Origin: Vibrio lentus
GTDB lineage: Bacteria; Pseudomonadota; Gammaproteobacteria; Enterobacterales; Vibrionaceae
Length of the DNA stretch: 64,000 bases
Direction: 5' to 3'
NCBI RefSeq assembly: GCF_030409755.1
Contig: NZ_JAUFQE010000002.1
Location: 3,286,001 to 3,350,000, forward strand
Shown: one piece after another, positions 23,562-31,344 of the stretch
Position numbering within the stretch: the first letter of the stretch is position 1
How the letters are laid out: each line of letters starts with the position of its first letter
Position numbers and translations under genes: made by a program
The notes under the pieces: model-generated
What the model was told of the DNA's origin: nothing
What the model saw: the letters and a program-made list of their open reading frames with translations, nothing else
Database searches by the model: none

Positions 23562-23590
23562 AAACGCCAACCTTTCGGTTGGCGTTTTTT
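23562..23590 (+). terminator. Intrinsic terminator after pgi
   Basis: AAACGCCAACC / GGTTGGCGTTT with a short TTTC loop and a T run. Confidence 0.92.
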
Positions 23591-23613
23591 ATGTCCGTTG
23601 ATTTTACGGCAAT

Positions 23614-23650
23614 AAAAAAGGCTGACGTATGTACGTCAGCCTTTCGTTTT
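23614..23650. terminator. Second hairpin between pgi and cheX, mainly for cheX
   Basis: AAAAAAGGCTGACGTA pairs with TACGTCAGCC followed by TTTCGTTTT. On the minus strand the A run becomes a T run, so it fits termination of the convergent cheX gene. Confidence 0.8.
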
Positions 23651-23669
23651 TTTATTTACTCGATTGTCT

Positions 23670-24131
23670 CTATTCGAAACAGATCTCGATGAAGGCATTA
23701 CCCCATTGAGATGAGAAAGGCATGATGATGATTGCTCCGTCACACTTGTGACGAATAGTGTGGCCTTTACCTGAAACAACGATAGGCGTTGCCATATCGA
23801 AATCAAATCCGCTTTCTGCAAGAATACGTTTTGCGCCGCCAGTCACCATGTTAGTGATTTCACCCACCATATCGGTCACTTCTTCGTTCAAGCCGTTCGG
23901 GCGCTCACCCAGCATGTTTTCCATGATTTCTAGGGCAAGACCTTCATCAAAGGTGATCGACATTGAACCACGAGATTGTGTACCCACCATACCAATCAGG
24001 CCGGATACATCACCACGAGCTATTTCGTCTTTCTTAACTCTCGGTTTTTGTGGCTTCAATTCTAGAGAAGCCATCGTTTTTAATACATTCATTAAAGAAG
24101 CTAAAAACGGGTTTACAAATTCAGCGCGCAT
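23670..24131 (-). CDS. CheX-like CheY-P phosphatase family protein
   Basis: This is a 153-residue protein of the CheX/CheC group. The phosphatase motif E-x-x-N is visible in TDMVGEITNMVTGGAK, and the protein shows the GDVSGLIGMVGTQSRGSMSITFDE strand region. CheX removes the phosphoryl group from CheY-P; whether this stand-alone copy, far from a chemotaxis cluster, acts on CheY or on another receiver is not known. It sits 17 bp downstream of zur on the same strand. Confidence 0.82.
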   Translation of the reverse strand: MRAEFVNPFLASLMNVLKTMASLELKPQKPRVKKDEIARGDVSGLIGMVGTQSRGSMSITFDEGLALEIMENMLGERPNGLNEEVTDMVGEITNMVTGGAKRILAESGFDFDMATPIVVSGKGHTIRHKCDGAIIIMPFSSQWGNAFIEICFE

Positions 24132-24148
24132 AATGTTCTTCTATAATC

Positions 24149-24607
24149 TTATTCTTTCATATCAGAGGAGCAAGTTTGGCATACACCATGAGATTCAATA
24201 ACATGATTCGTTAATTGAAAACCGTGCTTCTCCGCGTTGTTAGCGAGTTGAGTGATAAGAGCATCGTCTTGTAGCTCTATTACTGTCCCACATTTATCGC
24301 AGATTAATAGCTGCGAAAAGTGTTGGTTTGCATTGCATGAACAGCAACATATGAAGCTGTTGGTTGACTCAACTCGATGAATGAAACCTTGTTCCAACAA
24401 AAAATCTAAAGCGCGATAAACTGTAGGAGGTTTGGCTTGCGGTTCACTCTGCTTTAATTGCTCTAACAATTCATAAGCACTGGAGGCTTTTTTATTAGAG
24501 AGGATGAGCTCAAACACACGCTTTCGTTGGGGAGTTAGTCTAACTCCTCGTGATGCGCATATCCCTTCAACTTGCTCTATCAATGTGTGGTCCAAATTTT
24601 TCACCAT
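24149..24607 (-). CDS. zur: Fur-family zinc regulator Zur
   Basis: A 152-residue Fur-family repressor. The N-terminal winged helix shows RGVRLTPQRKRVFELIL and KPPTVYRALDFLLEQGFIHRVES; the C-terminal domain carries CCSCNANQHFSQLLICDKCG and a final GVCQTCSSD pair for structural zinc. The Cys-rich pattern and the chromosomal position next to dusA point to Zur rather than Fur. It would control zinc uptake genes. Confidence 0.88.
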   Translation of the reverse strand: MVKNLDHTLIEQVEGICASRGVRLTPQRKRVFELILSNKKASSAYELLEQLKQSEPQAKPPTVYRALDFLLEQGFIHRVESTNSFICCCSCNANQHFSQLLICDKCGTVIELQDDALITQLANNAEKHGFQLTNHVIESHGVCQTCSSDMKE

Positions 24608-24920
24608 TCAATCGGACATCCCTAATCAAACACTATTTCTAGGTTACTTTATTTTGGGAGCCAATGATTTCTATTAAAGTCAGGTACAGAGCGTATTGTG
24701 ACCCACGACTTTGAATAAGACAAGGTAACTCAAAATGACATTGTGACTCAAGGCATAACTGATTAATGAGGCTGAATTAGAGATCTGGTGAATAGGTTTA
24801 TAAAAAAGTGTGAGGTAAAGTTCATATAGCACAAACAAGGCATAGCATTTACAATAGCCGACCTTGCTTTTGCTGGGTATTCCAGCATATTTTTTTGACT
24901 CGCTACTAGGGTACTTTGCC
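24608..24920. other. Former zur-dusA intergenic region
   Basis: This 313-bp stretch was the shared upstream region of zur and the original dusA. No reliable gene is present. It now drives only the 18-codon dusA remnant. I do not see a convincing Zur box. Confidence 0.5.
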
Positions 24921-24977
24921 ATGACACATTCATGTAGGTTGTCCGTCGCTCCAATGCTCGATTGGACTCACTTTTAA
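24921..24977 (+). pseudogene. dusA: Remnant 5' end of the original dusA
   Basis: ATG plus 17 codons reads [18 protein letters not shown] then [13 protein letters not shown] is the conserved DusA N terminus, and the 15-bp sequence inside it recurs exactly at the true dusA 14.67 kb downstream. This is the start that dusA had before the element integrated; the host gene was cut here and continues at 39622. Confidence 0.9.
24954..24968 (+). repeat. attL core of the dusA element
   Basis: ATGCTCGATTGGACT, identical to 39622-39636. It encodes MLDWT of DusA, the known target of dusA-specific integrases. The two copies bound the 14.67-kb element. Confidence 0.93.
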
Positions 24978-25004
24978 GTAATAGCAGTGGTTAAAAGCAA
25001 GTCA

Positions 25005-25023
25005 TACGTACTATATCCGTACT
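25005..25023. repeat. Subterminal 19-bp repeat, left copy
   Basis: TACGTACTATATCCGTACT recurs with one mismatch (C to G at position 13) at 39475-39493 in the same orientation. It lies 37 bp inside attL and overlaps the 3' end of the neighbouring gene. It could be an arm-type integrase site or a shared operator. Confidence 0.7.
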
Positions 25024-26072
25024 ACTCCGGTCTCCATTTCTGATTTAACTCTATTATTAATCACATTTACTCGACTTAAAGCGTAGTTAATTAATTCCTT
25101 TCTCGATAAATTATGACGAGTTTCTATCTCAAGGTCGTCATTTAGAGACGATACTTTTAAAAGGGTTGATGCATCAATCGAGGTTATTACTCGTCCATCA
25201 CGTAAAGGGAGGATCGTTAGGCTACTTACTTCAAAGTAATGGTGGATAGCACTACCTGCGTACGAACTATCAAACTTCGCACATTGAGAGAAGACTTCTA
25301 AAACAATCTGTGCTCGATATAGAATGTCTATTATCTTGTATGCATAACAAGCGCTCCTCAAATTTTTTAGGTTATTGTTCTCACTTGCCTGTAGGTTGTG
25401 ATATGTATCAGCGTCCTTAGATTTTTCGTTGTATTGTATCGTGGTGAATTGACTCATAGACAATTCATTATCAGCGAGAAGATCAAGTAGCTGACCATAA
25501 TAAGTCTCAGCATGGGCCATTATTGTGAGCATTGTTTGGTCAGTATCCACACCAGAAACAATACCAGAGCACGCTTTTTCTAGGGATAGTATGAATTGTT
25601 GATCGACAAAGTAGTCACCACTTTCAATCAAGTTTGGAAATAAAACTTTATGGAGATGACGAATGTTTAGGTTGTAGATAGTTGATTGCCTATCATGTTG
25701 AGCTGCTATATTAGTAATTTGCTCTTTTGCATACTTTTCAAACTCCTCTAGATGTTTGTAATAGTTGGTAAAGAGGTTTTGTTTGTTAGTTAGCACTATT
25801 TGCTTTTTTGTTTGTTCGGAACGATGGTTTGCCGCAAATACGGCACCAGTAGGAATTGATAGAGCTAGAAAGCCTAAAGGCACCTTGAAGTATTCGAGAA
25901 AGTTGTTGAACCCTACGTACGTCCAGTCCCAATCTCCCAATAGTTTAGAGTTATGAATGATCACAAAGCACATAATCAAAAAGGTAACAATAAAGCCAAA
26001 GGCTGTGAACCTAACGATTTTTAGTCCAAAGAAACTAGTATCCGGATCGAAGTAAGTCTTTTGCTCTTTCAT
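25011..26072 (-). CDS. Two-TM membrane protein, candidate exclusion or abortive-infection gene
   Basis: A 353-residue protein with two N-terminal membrane segments (about residues 22-41 and 65-82), then a long soluble, mostly helical domain with TNKQNLFTNYYKHLEEFEKYAKEQ. The architecture recalls putative abortive-infection (AbiC-like) membrane proteins, but I do not recognise the family with certainty. It begins immediately after the repressor stop codon on the same strand, so it should be transcribed with the repressor in the lysogen. Expression during lysogeny at the element edge is typical for superinfection-exclusion or defence cargo. That role is inference. Confidence 0.7.
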   Translation of the reverse strand: MKEQKTYFDPDTSFFGLKIVRFTAFGFIVTFLIMCFVIIHNSKLLGDWDWTYVGFNNFLEYFKVPLGFLALSIPTGAVFAANHRSEQTKKQIVLTNKQNLFTNYYKHLEEFEKYAKEQITNIAAQHDRQSTIYNLNIRHLHKVLFPNLIESGDYFVDQQFILSLEKACSGIVSGVDTDQTMLTIMAHAETYYGQLLDLLADNELSMSQFTTIQYNEKSKDADTYHNLQASENNNLKNLRSACYAYKIIDILYRAQIVLEVFSQCAKFDSSYAGSAIHHYFEVSSLTILPLRDGRVITSIDASTLLKVSSLNDDLEIETRHNLSRKELINYALSRVNVINNRVKSEMETGVVRI

Positions 26073-26678
26073 TTACATTCTCTGCCCTGACCAAACCACC
26101 TCACCGATGATCTCGAAGTCGTTGCCTTTAATCTCTTCTTTTCCTAGTTCCCATGCTTCATACGCACTATTGTCACTGACTACCTTGATACCGTTTGGTA
26201 GGAATTGAAGTCTCTTCACCATCAATCGATTGTCATATCTGAATACGTAAATCCCATCAGTAGAAAAACCATCAACACGGTTCACCATTACAACGCTTTG
26301 ATTCTTAAGAGTTGGGATCATGCTGTCACCGCGAACGGGCATCAGGAAGATATTGTTTGGGTTAAAGCCAAGCTCTTGCCTAATGAACTTCTCACTAAAA
26401 ACCATTGCGCTAGATTCTTCTTCTTTCTCAACAAGCGCACCTTGTCCTGCACTCACTTCGATATCGAAAAACTTCAACGCAATGTAGCCAGTCGGCAAAC
26501 TGACGGCTTTTTGTGATAGCTGTCTAGCTTTGAGGAATATTTTTTCAGGGATATTCTGACGCTCTCTCCATGTGTAAATAGTCTTCGGAGATATCTCCAA
26601 AACCTTTGCTAGCTCTGCGTTCGTAGAGGTATTTGTAACCTCTTTAAGCTTCCTCAAACTTAACTCAAATTCGCTCAT
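26073..26678 (-). CDS. CI-type repressor with LexA-like S24 autoprotease domain
   Basis: A 201-residue repressor. The N-terminal CI-type helix-turn-helix is visible in TNAELAKVLEISPKTIYTWR. The linker has an Ala-Gly site (EVSAGQGALVE) like the cleavage sites of RecA-stimulated repressors. The S24 domain carries the nucleophile in PVRGDSMIPTL and the general-base lysine in RLMVKRLQ. It should hold the provirus silent and be inactivated by the SOS response. It faces a PrtN-like activator across an operator region, as PrtR faces PrtN in pyocin loci. Confidence 0.9.
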   Translation of the reverse strand: MSEFELSLRKLKEVTNTSTNAELAKVLEISPKTIYTWRERQNIPEKIFLKARQLSQKAVSLPTGYIALKFFDIEVSAGQGALVEKEEESSAMVFSEKFIRQELGFNPNNIFLMPVRGDSMIPTLKNQSVVMVNRVDGFSTDGIYVFRYDNRLMVKRLQFLPNGIKVVSDNSAYEAWELGKEEIKGNDFEIIGEVVWSGQRM

Positions 26679-26811
26679 TGTTGCCTCGATTCTTCAAAAA
26701 TGTGTTGAAATCCAAAAGTAATGCCTCATAATTGACTCAAATCGACTTTGAGGAGTTATGAGGAATTGTGAATTAGTTGCAATTACCTCAAGTGTACTAC
26801 ATGGAGGAATT
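26679..26811. promoter_or_regulatory. Divergent operator region with nested inverted repeats
   Basis: Between repressor and activator lies CCTCATAA (26724-26731) facing TTATGAGG (26756-26763), and inside it CTCAAA (26736-26741) facing TTTGAG (26747-26752). The two dyads share nearly the same centre. This is the best candidate for the repressor operator controlling both directions. A GGAGG ribosome site at 26803-26807 serves the activator. Confidence 0.7.
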
Positions 26812-27066
26812 ATGAACACAAGATTTGCTTTGCTTGCGCGATTTGAAAACCCAACTGTTGAACTTAAACAAATCAGCCAAGAGTTTTTTGGCATCACTCC
26901 CAAGACGGCAGAACAGAAAGCCAAAGGCTGTGATTTTCCCGTTCCTACTTTTAAGTTGCGCGATTCAGAGCGCAGCCCCTCGTTGGTCAAGATTGAAGAC
27001 TTGGCGGCATACATCGATAAGCGTCATGCAGAGGCTAAGCAAGATTGGCTATCAGTAAACGGATAA
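26812..27066 (+). CDS. PrtN-like (pyocin activator family) transcription activator
   Basis: The protein has 84 residues from the ATG at 26812, chosen because GGAGG lies 4 nt upstream; a start 54 bp earlier would run through the operator. MNTRFALLARFENPTVEL, the segment ISQEFFGITPKTAEQKA, and VKIEDLAAYIDKRHAEA match the layout of PrtN-type activators (NT-FALLA-like start, FFG-TPK core, LAAYLDKR end). In Pseudomonas, PrtN switches on pyocin genes after PrtR cleavage. Here it would be the first early gene of the provirus, repressed by the facing CI protein. Function is inferred from resemblance and position. Confidence 0.72.
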   Translation: MNTRFALLARFENPTVELKQISQEFFGITPKTAEQKAKGCDFPVPTFKLRDSERSPSLVKIEDLAAYIDKRHAEAKQDWLSVNG

Positions 27067-27077
27067 GAGGATTGAAT

Positions 27078-27272
27078 ATGAATAACGTAACGACACCGGT
27101 TCATAGCATTAACGTAGATTTTTCTCATTCAAGTGAAGCTAAAGAGCTTTTCATGATTGTTAAAGGTCGTTTGTCTTGGTTAAGCCCATCCTCACCTGAA
27201 TTTGAGTTTCTACACCCGATTTATGATCAGCTAGTCGAAGCTGCAACTTTATTGGAAAGTTTGGAGGAATAG
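27078..27272 (+). CDS. Small early provirus protein, unknown
   Basis: 64 residues from the ATG at 27078 (AAGAGG site upstream). Contains HSSEAKELFMIVKGRLSWLSP and ends in an acidic helix (LVEAATLLESLEE). No family recognised. It is 11 bp after the activator and 2 bp before the next gene, so part of the early operon. Confidence 0.65.
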   Translation: MNNVTTPVHSINVDFSHSSEAKELFMIVKGRLSWLSPSSPEFEFLHPIYDQLVEAATLLESLEE

Positions 27273-27274
27273 GC

Positions 27275-27469
27275 ATGCAGGTATCTGACCCTATCCACTT
27301 ACCTTGTCCCGATATGCTTGGCATGGTTGACCCAAAACCGGAACTACGTGAGCGCTCTATTCATTTGATAGAGCAACTACGTGAGAAGCACGGTTTGGCG
27401 AAGCGTTCAAAGCGCAAAGCTAGACCGATGAATTACCAATGTTCAACAAGTCGTTGTTCAGGGTGGTAA
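27275..27469 (+). CDS. Small early provirus protein, unknown
   Basis: 64 residues, basic at the C terminus (KHGLAKRSKRKARPMNYQC) with two Cys near the end (CSTSRC). GGAGG lies about 8 nt before the ATG. It ends 4 bp before rep. Might be a small DNA-binding or replication accessory protein; no evidence beyond charge and position. Confidence 0.6.
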   Translation: MQVSDPIHLPCPDMLGMVDPKPELRERSIHLIEQLREKHGLAKRSKRKARPMNYQCSTSRCSGW

Positions 27470-27473
27470 CTGA

Positions 27474-29402
27474 ATGAATCACTTATATGAGCCGCAAGGC
27501 GATCGTGAAATAACGAATATCTTGAGCCCACACGATGTGGGCTATGTAACTGCCTTGGCGCAAGATGTTGCGACAACTGAAAAAAATATAGCCGCTATCG
27601 AGAGCGGTTTTTTTAGTGCTCCAAATTCTGATTGGATGGAAAGTGAGCAAAACAAGCTGCATGCAATGGAGCAAGTTCATTTTCATAGAACGAAAGAATC
27701 AGCGGAAACTTGGCAGTTAGTTCAAGACGGGAAACTAACGTTAATCACCCCTGAGTATTTCAAGAAAACTAAGCGCGGAGCGCACGCCGTAGGCGTGGAA
27801 ACACTAGGCTTGTCAAAGGGCGGCAAAGTCCGACACGACAAAAGACGCCACTTGGATCGCTTTACTACCCGCTCACGCCGCCTAAAACCGCGCTCAAAGA
27901 GCCAAAGTGTTCATGTTGAGTCACAGCACTACGGAATTGAACAAAACGCGCCACAAGTCGGATGGGTGCGAGATAAAGACCGAAATTGTCTTGATTACAT
28001 CCCCAAAGGGCAAAGTCGAGCTTACTTGCTTAAGCGAGAGTGGGCTCAACAGGTGAAACTGCAAGTCACTTACCACCCAAGCCCAAGCGATGCGCCGCAA
28101 TCACCAACTGGTGAGCGTTTCACTGAAAAGTTGAGTTCAAACGCAGTTAAGAAAATCTTTGAGGCGGGTGCGTATGTCGCTACTTGCCATGGCGGTTTTA
28201 CTACGTTTCTGACCTTAACTTTTACCGAAGAACAGCGAAAGCATTTGTTCGGCGGTGAAGCGCTGACCGATGAGGGTTTAGCGTATTGCCCCATTCAAAC
28301 CACCATAGGCAAAGAAGTATCTCGTTTTCTAGATGGCCTTAAAAAAATGTATCAGCGAGGTTTTGAATATCAACCATCAGAGGTGGGTGAGCTTTCACTT
28401 ACTGACAAAGTGGTTGTGCAGGGTAATCAAGGGCGACCATTGAAAGCTATCTGGAGAACGAAAGACGAAAACAAGCAGATTCGAACGCATACCCAAGAGC
28501 TACACGGAGCAACTAAAAAGCCTTTCGACTTTCATTATGTTTGGGTTGCTGAATGCCCCGCGAATGAAAACGGTGAGCCGAATCCACACGTTCATATTTT
28601 ATTGAATTACCACGTACCAAAAGAACATTTTCAAGGGTGGGCAAAACGTGTTGAACGGCTTTGGGGTCATGGCATGGCAAATCTTCAACGCATTCAGCAT
28701 AAAGACGCGGCGGCGGGTTACCTGATCAAGGCGATCGGTTATGCCGCGAAAGGTAGCAACGCTGACCAAGGTTTAATTAAAGGTAATCGCTATAACATCG
28801 CCCGTTGTAGTCGCGCCCCTGAGTGGGAGGCTCTAGCGAGTTTCGATGTTTCTAACATGACGGGAATTATCAAAGAGTGCGGGTATCGATTAGAGCAATG
28901 GAAAGCACCGATTAAGCGGGATATTGCTCGAAAGCAACTCAAATTAAATGAGGCTAAAAAGGCCGCAGATATAAATAAAAAACAACGCAAGTTTGATGCC
29001 GTTGGCAAGCTCAATCGGTTAATGAAAAAACTCGGTAGCGAAGTTAGACAAGAGAAAGAGCGCTTGAGCAGTCGCGGCGTATTTGCCAGTTCGGATAATC
29101 AATTTTCTATCAGTTTTGAGGGGGAGACTTGTGAGCAAAAGGCCAATCAATTTTTAGAGTGGGCGGCAGGGGCTCGCGGTTGGAGTATGACGACCGAGGA
29201 TGCGTATTTAGATGATATACGCCTTGAAGCAAAAGACCGCTACCGCCAAGCCTTTCAACGTTGGCAAGTCAATCAGGCCAATTGGTTAAGTCTGCTTAAT
29301 CAGGATTTGCCACCAATACCACCTTACGAAATTCAACAAGAGCTACTCGGTCAGGCCATGAACGAAGTAGAGCAATATTATCAACAACAGGTAATCCAAT
29401 GA
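27474..29402 (+). CDS. HUH rolling-circle replication initiator (PM2 P12-like)
   Basis: A 642-residue protein, close to the ~634 residues of corticovirus PM2 P12. The three motifs of superfamily-I rolling-circle Reps are in order: FLTLTFTEEQ near residue 243, the metal-binding PHVHILL near 369, and GYLIKAIGYAAK near 414, where one or both Tyr would be the nicking residues. A basic N-terminal stretch (residues ~100-150) and a long charged C-terminal helical region flank the core. It implies replication as a circle through a nicked origin. The next gene overlaps its stop by 4 nt. Confidence 0.85.
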   Translation: MNHLYEPQGDREITNILSPHDVGYVTALAQDVATTEKNIAAIESGFFSAPNSDWMESEQNKLHAMEQVHFHRTKESAETWQLVQDGKLTLITPEYFKKTKRGAHAVGVETLGLSKGGKVRHDKRRHLDRFTTRSRRLKPRSKSQSVHVESQHYGIEQNAPQVGWVRDKDRNCLDYIPKGQSRAYLLKREWAQQVKLQVTYHPSPSDAPQSPTGERFTEKLSSNAVKKIFEAGAYVATCHGGFTTFLTLTFTEEQRKHLFGGEALTDEGLAYCPIQTTIGKEVSRFLDGLKKMYQRGFEYQPSEVGELSLTDKVVVQGNQGRPLKAIWRTKDENKQIRTHTQELHGATKKPFDFHYVWVAECPANENGEPNPHVHILLNYHVPKEHFQGWAKRVERLWGHGMANLQRIQHKDAAAGYLIKAIGYAAKGSNADQGLIKGNRYNIARCSRAPEWEALASFDVSNMTGIIKECGYRLEQWKAPIKRDIARKQLKLNEAKKAADINKKQRKFDAVGKLNRLMKKLGSEVRQEKERLSSRGVFASSDNQFSISFEGETCEQKANQFLEWAAGARGWSMTTEDAYLDDIRLEAKDRYRQAFQRWQVNQANWLSLLNQDLPPIPPYEIQQELLGQAMNEVEQYYQQQVIQ

Positions 29403-29578
29403 CGGAAAAAACACTGCAAAGCGAAACAACCCGTTTGCTTAATGAAATGGATTCGGAATCGCAAGCATATAAGCCCCCAATGGGATTTGGTTTTATCAAA
29501 CCTTGGTTAGTGAAAACTATCTGGCTTTTTAAAGCCTTTAATCAACGTCTAGACGCATTAGAAAAGGAAAACGGCTAA
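29399..29578 (+). CDS. Small protein after Rep, unknown
   Basis: 59 residues beginning MTEKTLQSETTRLLNEMD, with a hydrophobic centre (FGFIKPWLVKTIWLFKAF) and charged ends. Start overlaps the rep stop (ATGA) and its stop overlaps the next start (TAATG), a tight translational coupling that supports it being real. Confidence 0.7.
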   Translation: MTEKTLQSETTRLLNEMDSESQAYKPPMGFGFIKPWLVKTIWLFKAFNQRLDALEKENG

Positions 29579-29961
29579 TGGAAAATGAAACCCAAATATT
29601 AGGTTATGTGCAATGCCGAACTTGCTCACAACCAAAAGCGATTAAGCAAGGCAAAGGAAAACGAGCTGCGTTTGTTCATGGCCGTTGTGAATGTGGGCCT
29701 GATACGCGAACAGGTAAAGCGGCTCAAGCCGAAATGAAAGCGTTTAAATCCTTGGAAGAGGTTCAAGCAGATATCGAAACAATCAATAACCCAGTTGTGG
29801 AAGCACAACCAATGGCAATTGAACCGGAAAAAGAAAAGGAATCTAAACCAAAAAATGAGAGTGAGCCAAAGCCAATCACAACCGTTAAATGCGTTGGTAT
29901 TGGTGCAGTGCTTGGCTTGTTCTTCGGTGGTGTAATCAAAACAATCAAAGTGGTGGCGTAA
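29578..29961 (+). CDS. Zinc-ribbon-like protein with C-terminal membrane segment
   Basis: 127 residues. The N terminus has paired cysteines (VQCRTCSQPKA and GRCECGP), suggesting a small zinc-binding fold; the middle is Glu/Lys-rich; the C terminus is one membrane segment (VGIGAVLGLFFGGVIKTI). Possibly a virion membrane or assembly protein. It ends directly against the next ATG. Confidence 0.7.
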   Translation: MENETQILGYVQCRTCSQPKAIKQGKGKRAAFVHGRCECGPDTRTGKAAQAEMKAFKSLEEVQADIETINNPVVEAQPMAIEPEKEKESKPKNESEPKPITTVKCVGIGAVLGLFFGGVIKTIKVVA

Positions 29962-30432
29962 ATGGAACAAACAGAACAACTAGACCAAATCGAAATTGAA
30001 GAACTAGAGCAGCATGACGAAAGTGAAGAGCTTGCTTTGTTGGCCGAACTTGGCGAAGAAGATTTCGACCCTTCCCAATCCGAACAAAAAAACGATGCTA
30101 AACAAGCAGCACTGTTGGCAGGTGAAGCAACAGCGAGTGCGGTTCTTGGCGTGACAGAGCAAATGCTAAAACAATTCGGTCACCAAGAATTTGCTTTTGA
30201 TGCTGAACAAGCTCAAAGCGTTGCAAGTGCAGCCGCGCCGTTGTTCGTTAAATATGGTGGTGAACTTCCACCGTGGTTGGCTCATTACAAAGAAGAACTG
30301 TCATTTGTGATCGCAGCTGGTGCACTCGGTTTTACTTCGTTTAACCAAATCCGAACCCTTAAAGCGATTGATGAAGCGAAAGAGGTAAACCCTCAAGAGA
30401 CGGAATCAGAGGGAAAAGAGGAAGTGCAATAA
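29962..30432 (+). CDS. Acidic protein with C-terminal hydrophobic segment, unknown
   Basis: 156 residues: a very acidic N-terminal 50 residues (EIEELEQHDESEELALLAEL), an Ala-rich helical centre, a hydrophobic segment near residues 112-128 (LSFVIAAGALGFTSF) and a charged tail. No family recognised. Placed directly before the ATPase with no gap, so likely involved in virion assembly or packaging. Confidence 0.65.
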   Translation: MEQTEQLDQIEIEELEQHDESEELALLAELGEEDFDPSQSEQKNDAKQAALLAGEATASAVLGVTEQMLKQFGHQEFAFDAEQAQSVASAAAPLFVKYGGELPPWLAHYKEELSFVIAAGALGFTSFNQIRTLKAIDEAKEVNPQETESEGKEEVQ

Positions 30433-31092
30433 ATGCAACCAATTAACCCAAATAATGCCCTTAAGAATGGTCACGTGTTTGCGGTTGGTATGAGCGGCAG
30501 CGGTAAAACCTCTGCCGCTAAAAAGCTGTTTATCAAATCTACCGACCAAGTAGCCATGTTTGATCCAATGGGCGACTACAGCGGAAAACTAGCAGGGCGA
30601 GTGGTGCGCGGTTACTCCAGTATTAAGGAGTTTGCCGCCGCACTGATTGCAGGGCGTAAAACAAAGCAGGGCTTTAAGATTGCGTATCAACCGACTCATG
30701 AAACCACATCAAAGGACTTCGATAGGTTTTGTCAGGTCGTTTGGGCTATGGGGAACGGAAAGCATACCAAACCATTAAAAATTATTTGTGAAGAGGTAGC
30801 CGAGCACAGTGAAAATGCGGGTAAAGCGGTTGGCTACCATGGGAAAATATTGCGCTTAGGCAGGAAATTTAACCTACACACTATCAACCTGTTTCAACGT
30901 GGTCAGGAAGTATCGAAGACCATTATTGATAACTGTCAGCATGCTTGTGTGATGATGCAAAAGACCAAAGCCAGTGCGACCTATTTGGAAAAAATGACCG
31001 GAATCTCTGCTGATGCGATCGAGCAACTCGACCCGCTTGAGTATCTACTTCAAGACGGGAAAGCATTCAAAAAGGGCGTTATCCGGTGGTAG
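30433..31092 (+). CDS. FtsK/HerA-type genome-packaging ATPase (PM2 P9-like)
   Basis: A 219-residue ATPase, the size of PM2 P9. Walker A is VGMSGSGKTSAAKK (residues 18-31), FDPMGDYSG follows, and the Walker B strand is LKIICEEVAEH near residue 117, with a conserved INLFQRGQEVSKTI segment. Short packaging ATPases of this kind drive DNA into the membrane vesicle of double-jelly-roll viruses. The partial protein at 63450-64000 aligns with it, including VVW(A/S)(M/V)GNG and (F/I)FQRGQEV(S/P)KT. Confidence 0.88.
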   Translation: MQPINPNNALKNGHVFAVGMSGSGKTSAAKKLFIKSTDQVAMFDPMGDYSGKLAGRVVRGYSSIKEFAAALIAGRKTKQGFKIAYQPTHETTSKDFDRFCQVVWAMGNGKHTKPLKIICEEVAEHSENAGKAVGYHGKILRLGRKFNLHTINLFQRGQEVSKTIIDNCQHACVMMQKTKASATYLEKMTGISADAIEQLDPLEYLLQDGKAFKKGVIRW

Positions 31093-31113
31093 TTTGTGAT
31101 TCAAGTCTCATTT

Positions 31114-31201
31114 AAACCAAACCTAAACCAAATAAGTATTAGGAATCCAAACCAAATCATTTGTTTAAGTAAAGGCCGTCCAATGTTGGGCGGTCTTTTT
31201 T
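31114..31201 (+). promoter_or_regulatory. Repeats and terminator/attenuator at the ATPase-capsid junction
   Basis: Three AAACCAAA repeats start at 31114, 31125 and 31149. They are followed by a strong hairpin (AAAGGCCGTCC / GGGCGGTCTTT, loop AATGTT, 31171-31200) and a T run. The repeats, about 11 and 24 bp apart, could bind an activator of the late genes; the hairpin would separate early from late transcription. The regulatory reading is inference. Confidence 0.6.
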
Positions 31202-31213
31202 ATAGGAAAACAA

Positions 31214-31330
31214 ATGGCAGGTTTTACACCAAAAAAATTAGCAGTCATTGCTGTGCTAGCAGGCATTGTGGCAGCGGGTGTTGTTTGGGCTTCAAACAAC
31301 GTTGATGCTGTTGAAGACCAAATCGGTTAA
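31214..31330 (+). CDS. Small single-TM virion protein
   Basis: 38 residues, MAGFTPKKLAVIAVLAGIVA..., one membrane helix with a short polar tail. AGGA lies upstream. The second element has a 42-residue single-TM protein at the same place (63190-63318), between ATPase and capsid gene, which supports both. Confidence 0.75.
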   Translation: MAGFTPKKLAVIAVLAGIVAAGVVWASNNVDAVEDQIG

Positions 31331-31344
31331 GGGAGTTAGTTATT

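Noticed and set aside
24680..24922. Minus-strand frame of 80 codons between zur and the element
   Set aside because: It covers the former dusA promoter region in antisense and ends at the dusA remnant start; no ribosome site and no recognisable features.
26758..26811. Upstream start for the PrtN-like gene
   Set aside because: It begins inside the operator dyad and lacks a ribosome site, while the ATG at 26812 has GGAGG and matches the family start.
31096..31305. Open frame of 69 codons after the packaging ATPase
   Set aside because: It runs through the AAACCAAA repeats and the terminator hairpin and overlaps the better-supported 38-residue gene at 31214; composition is not protein-like.
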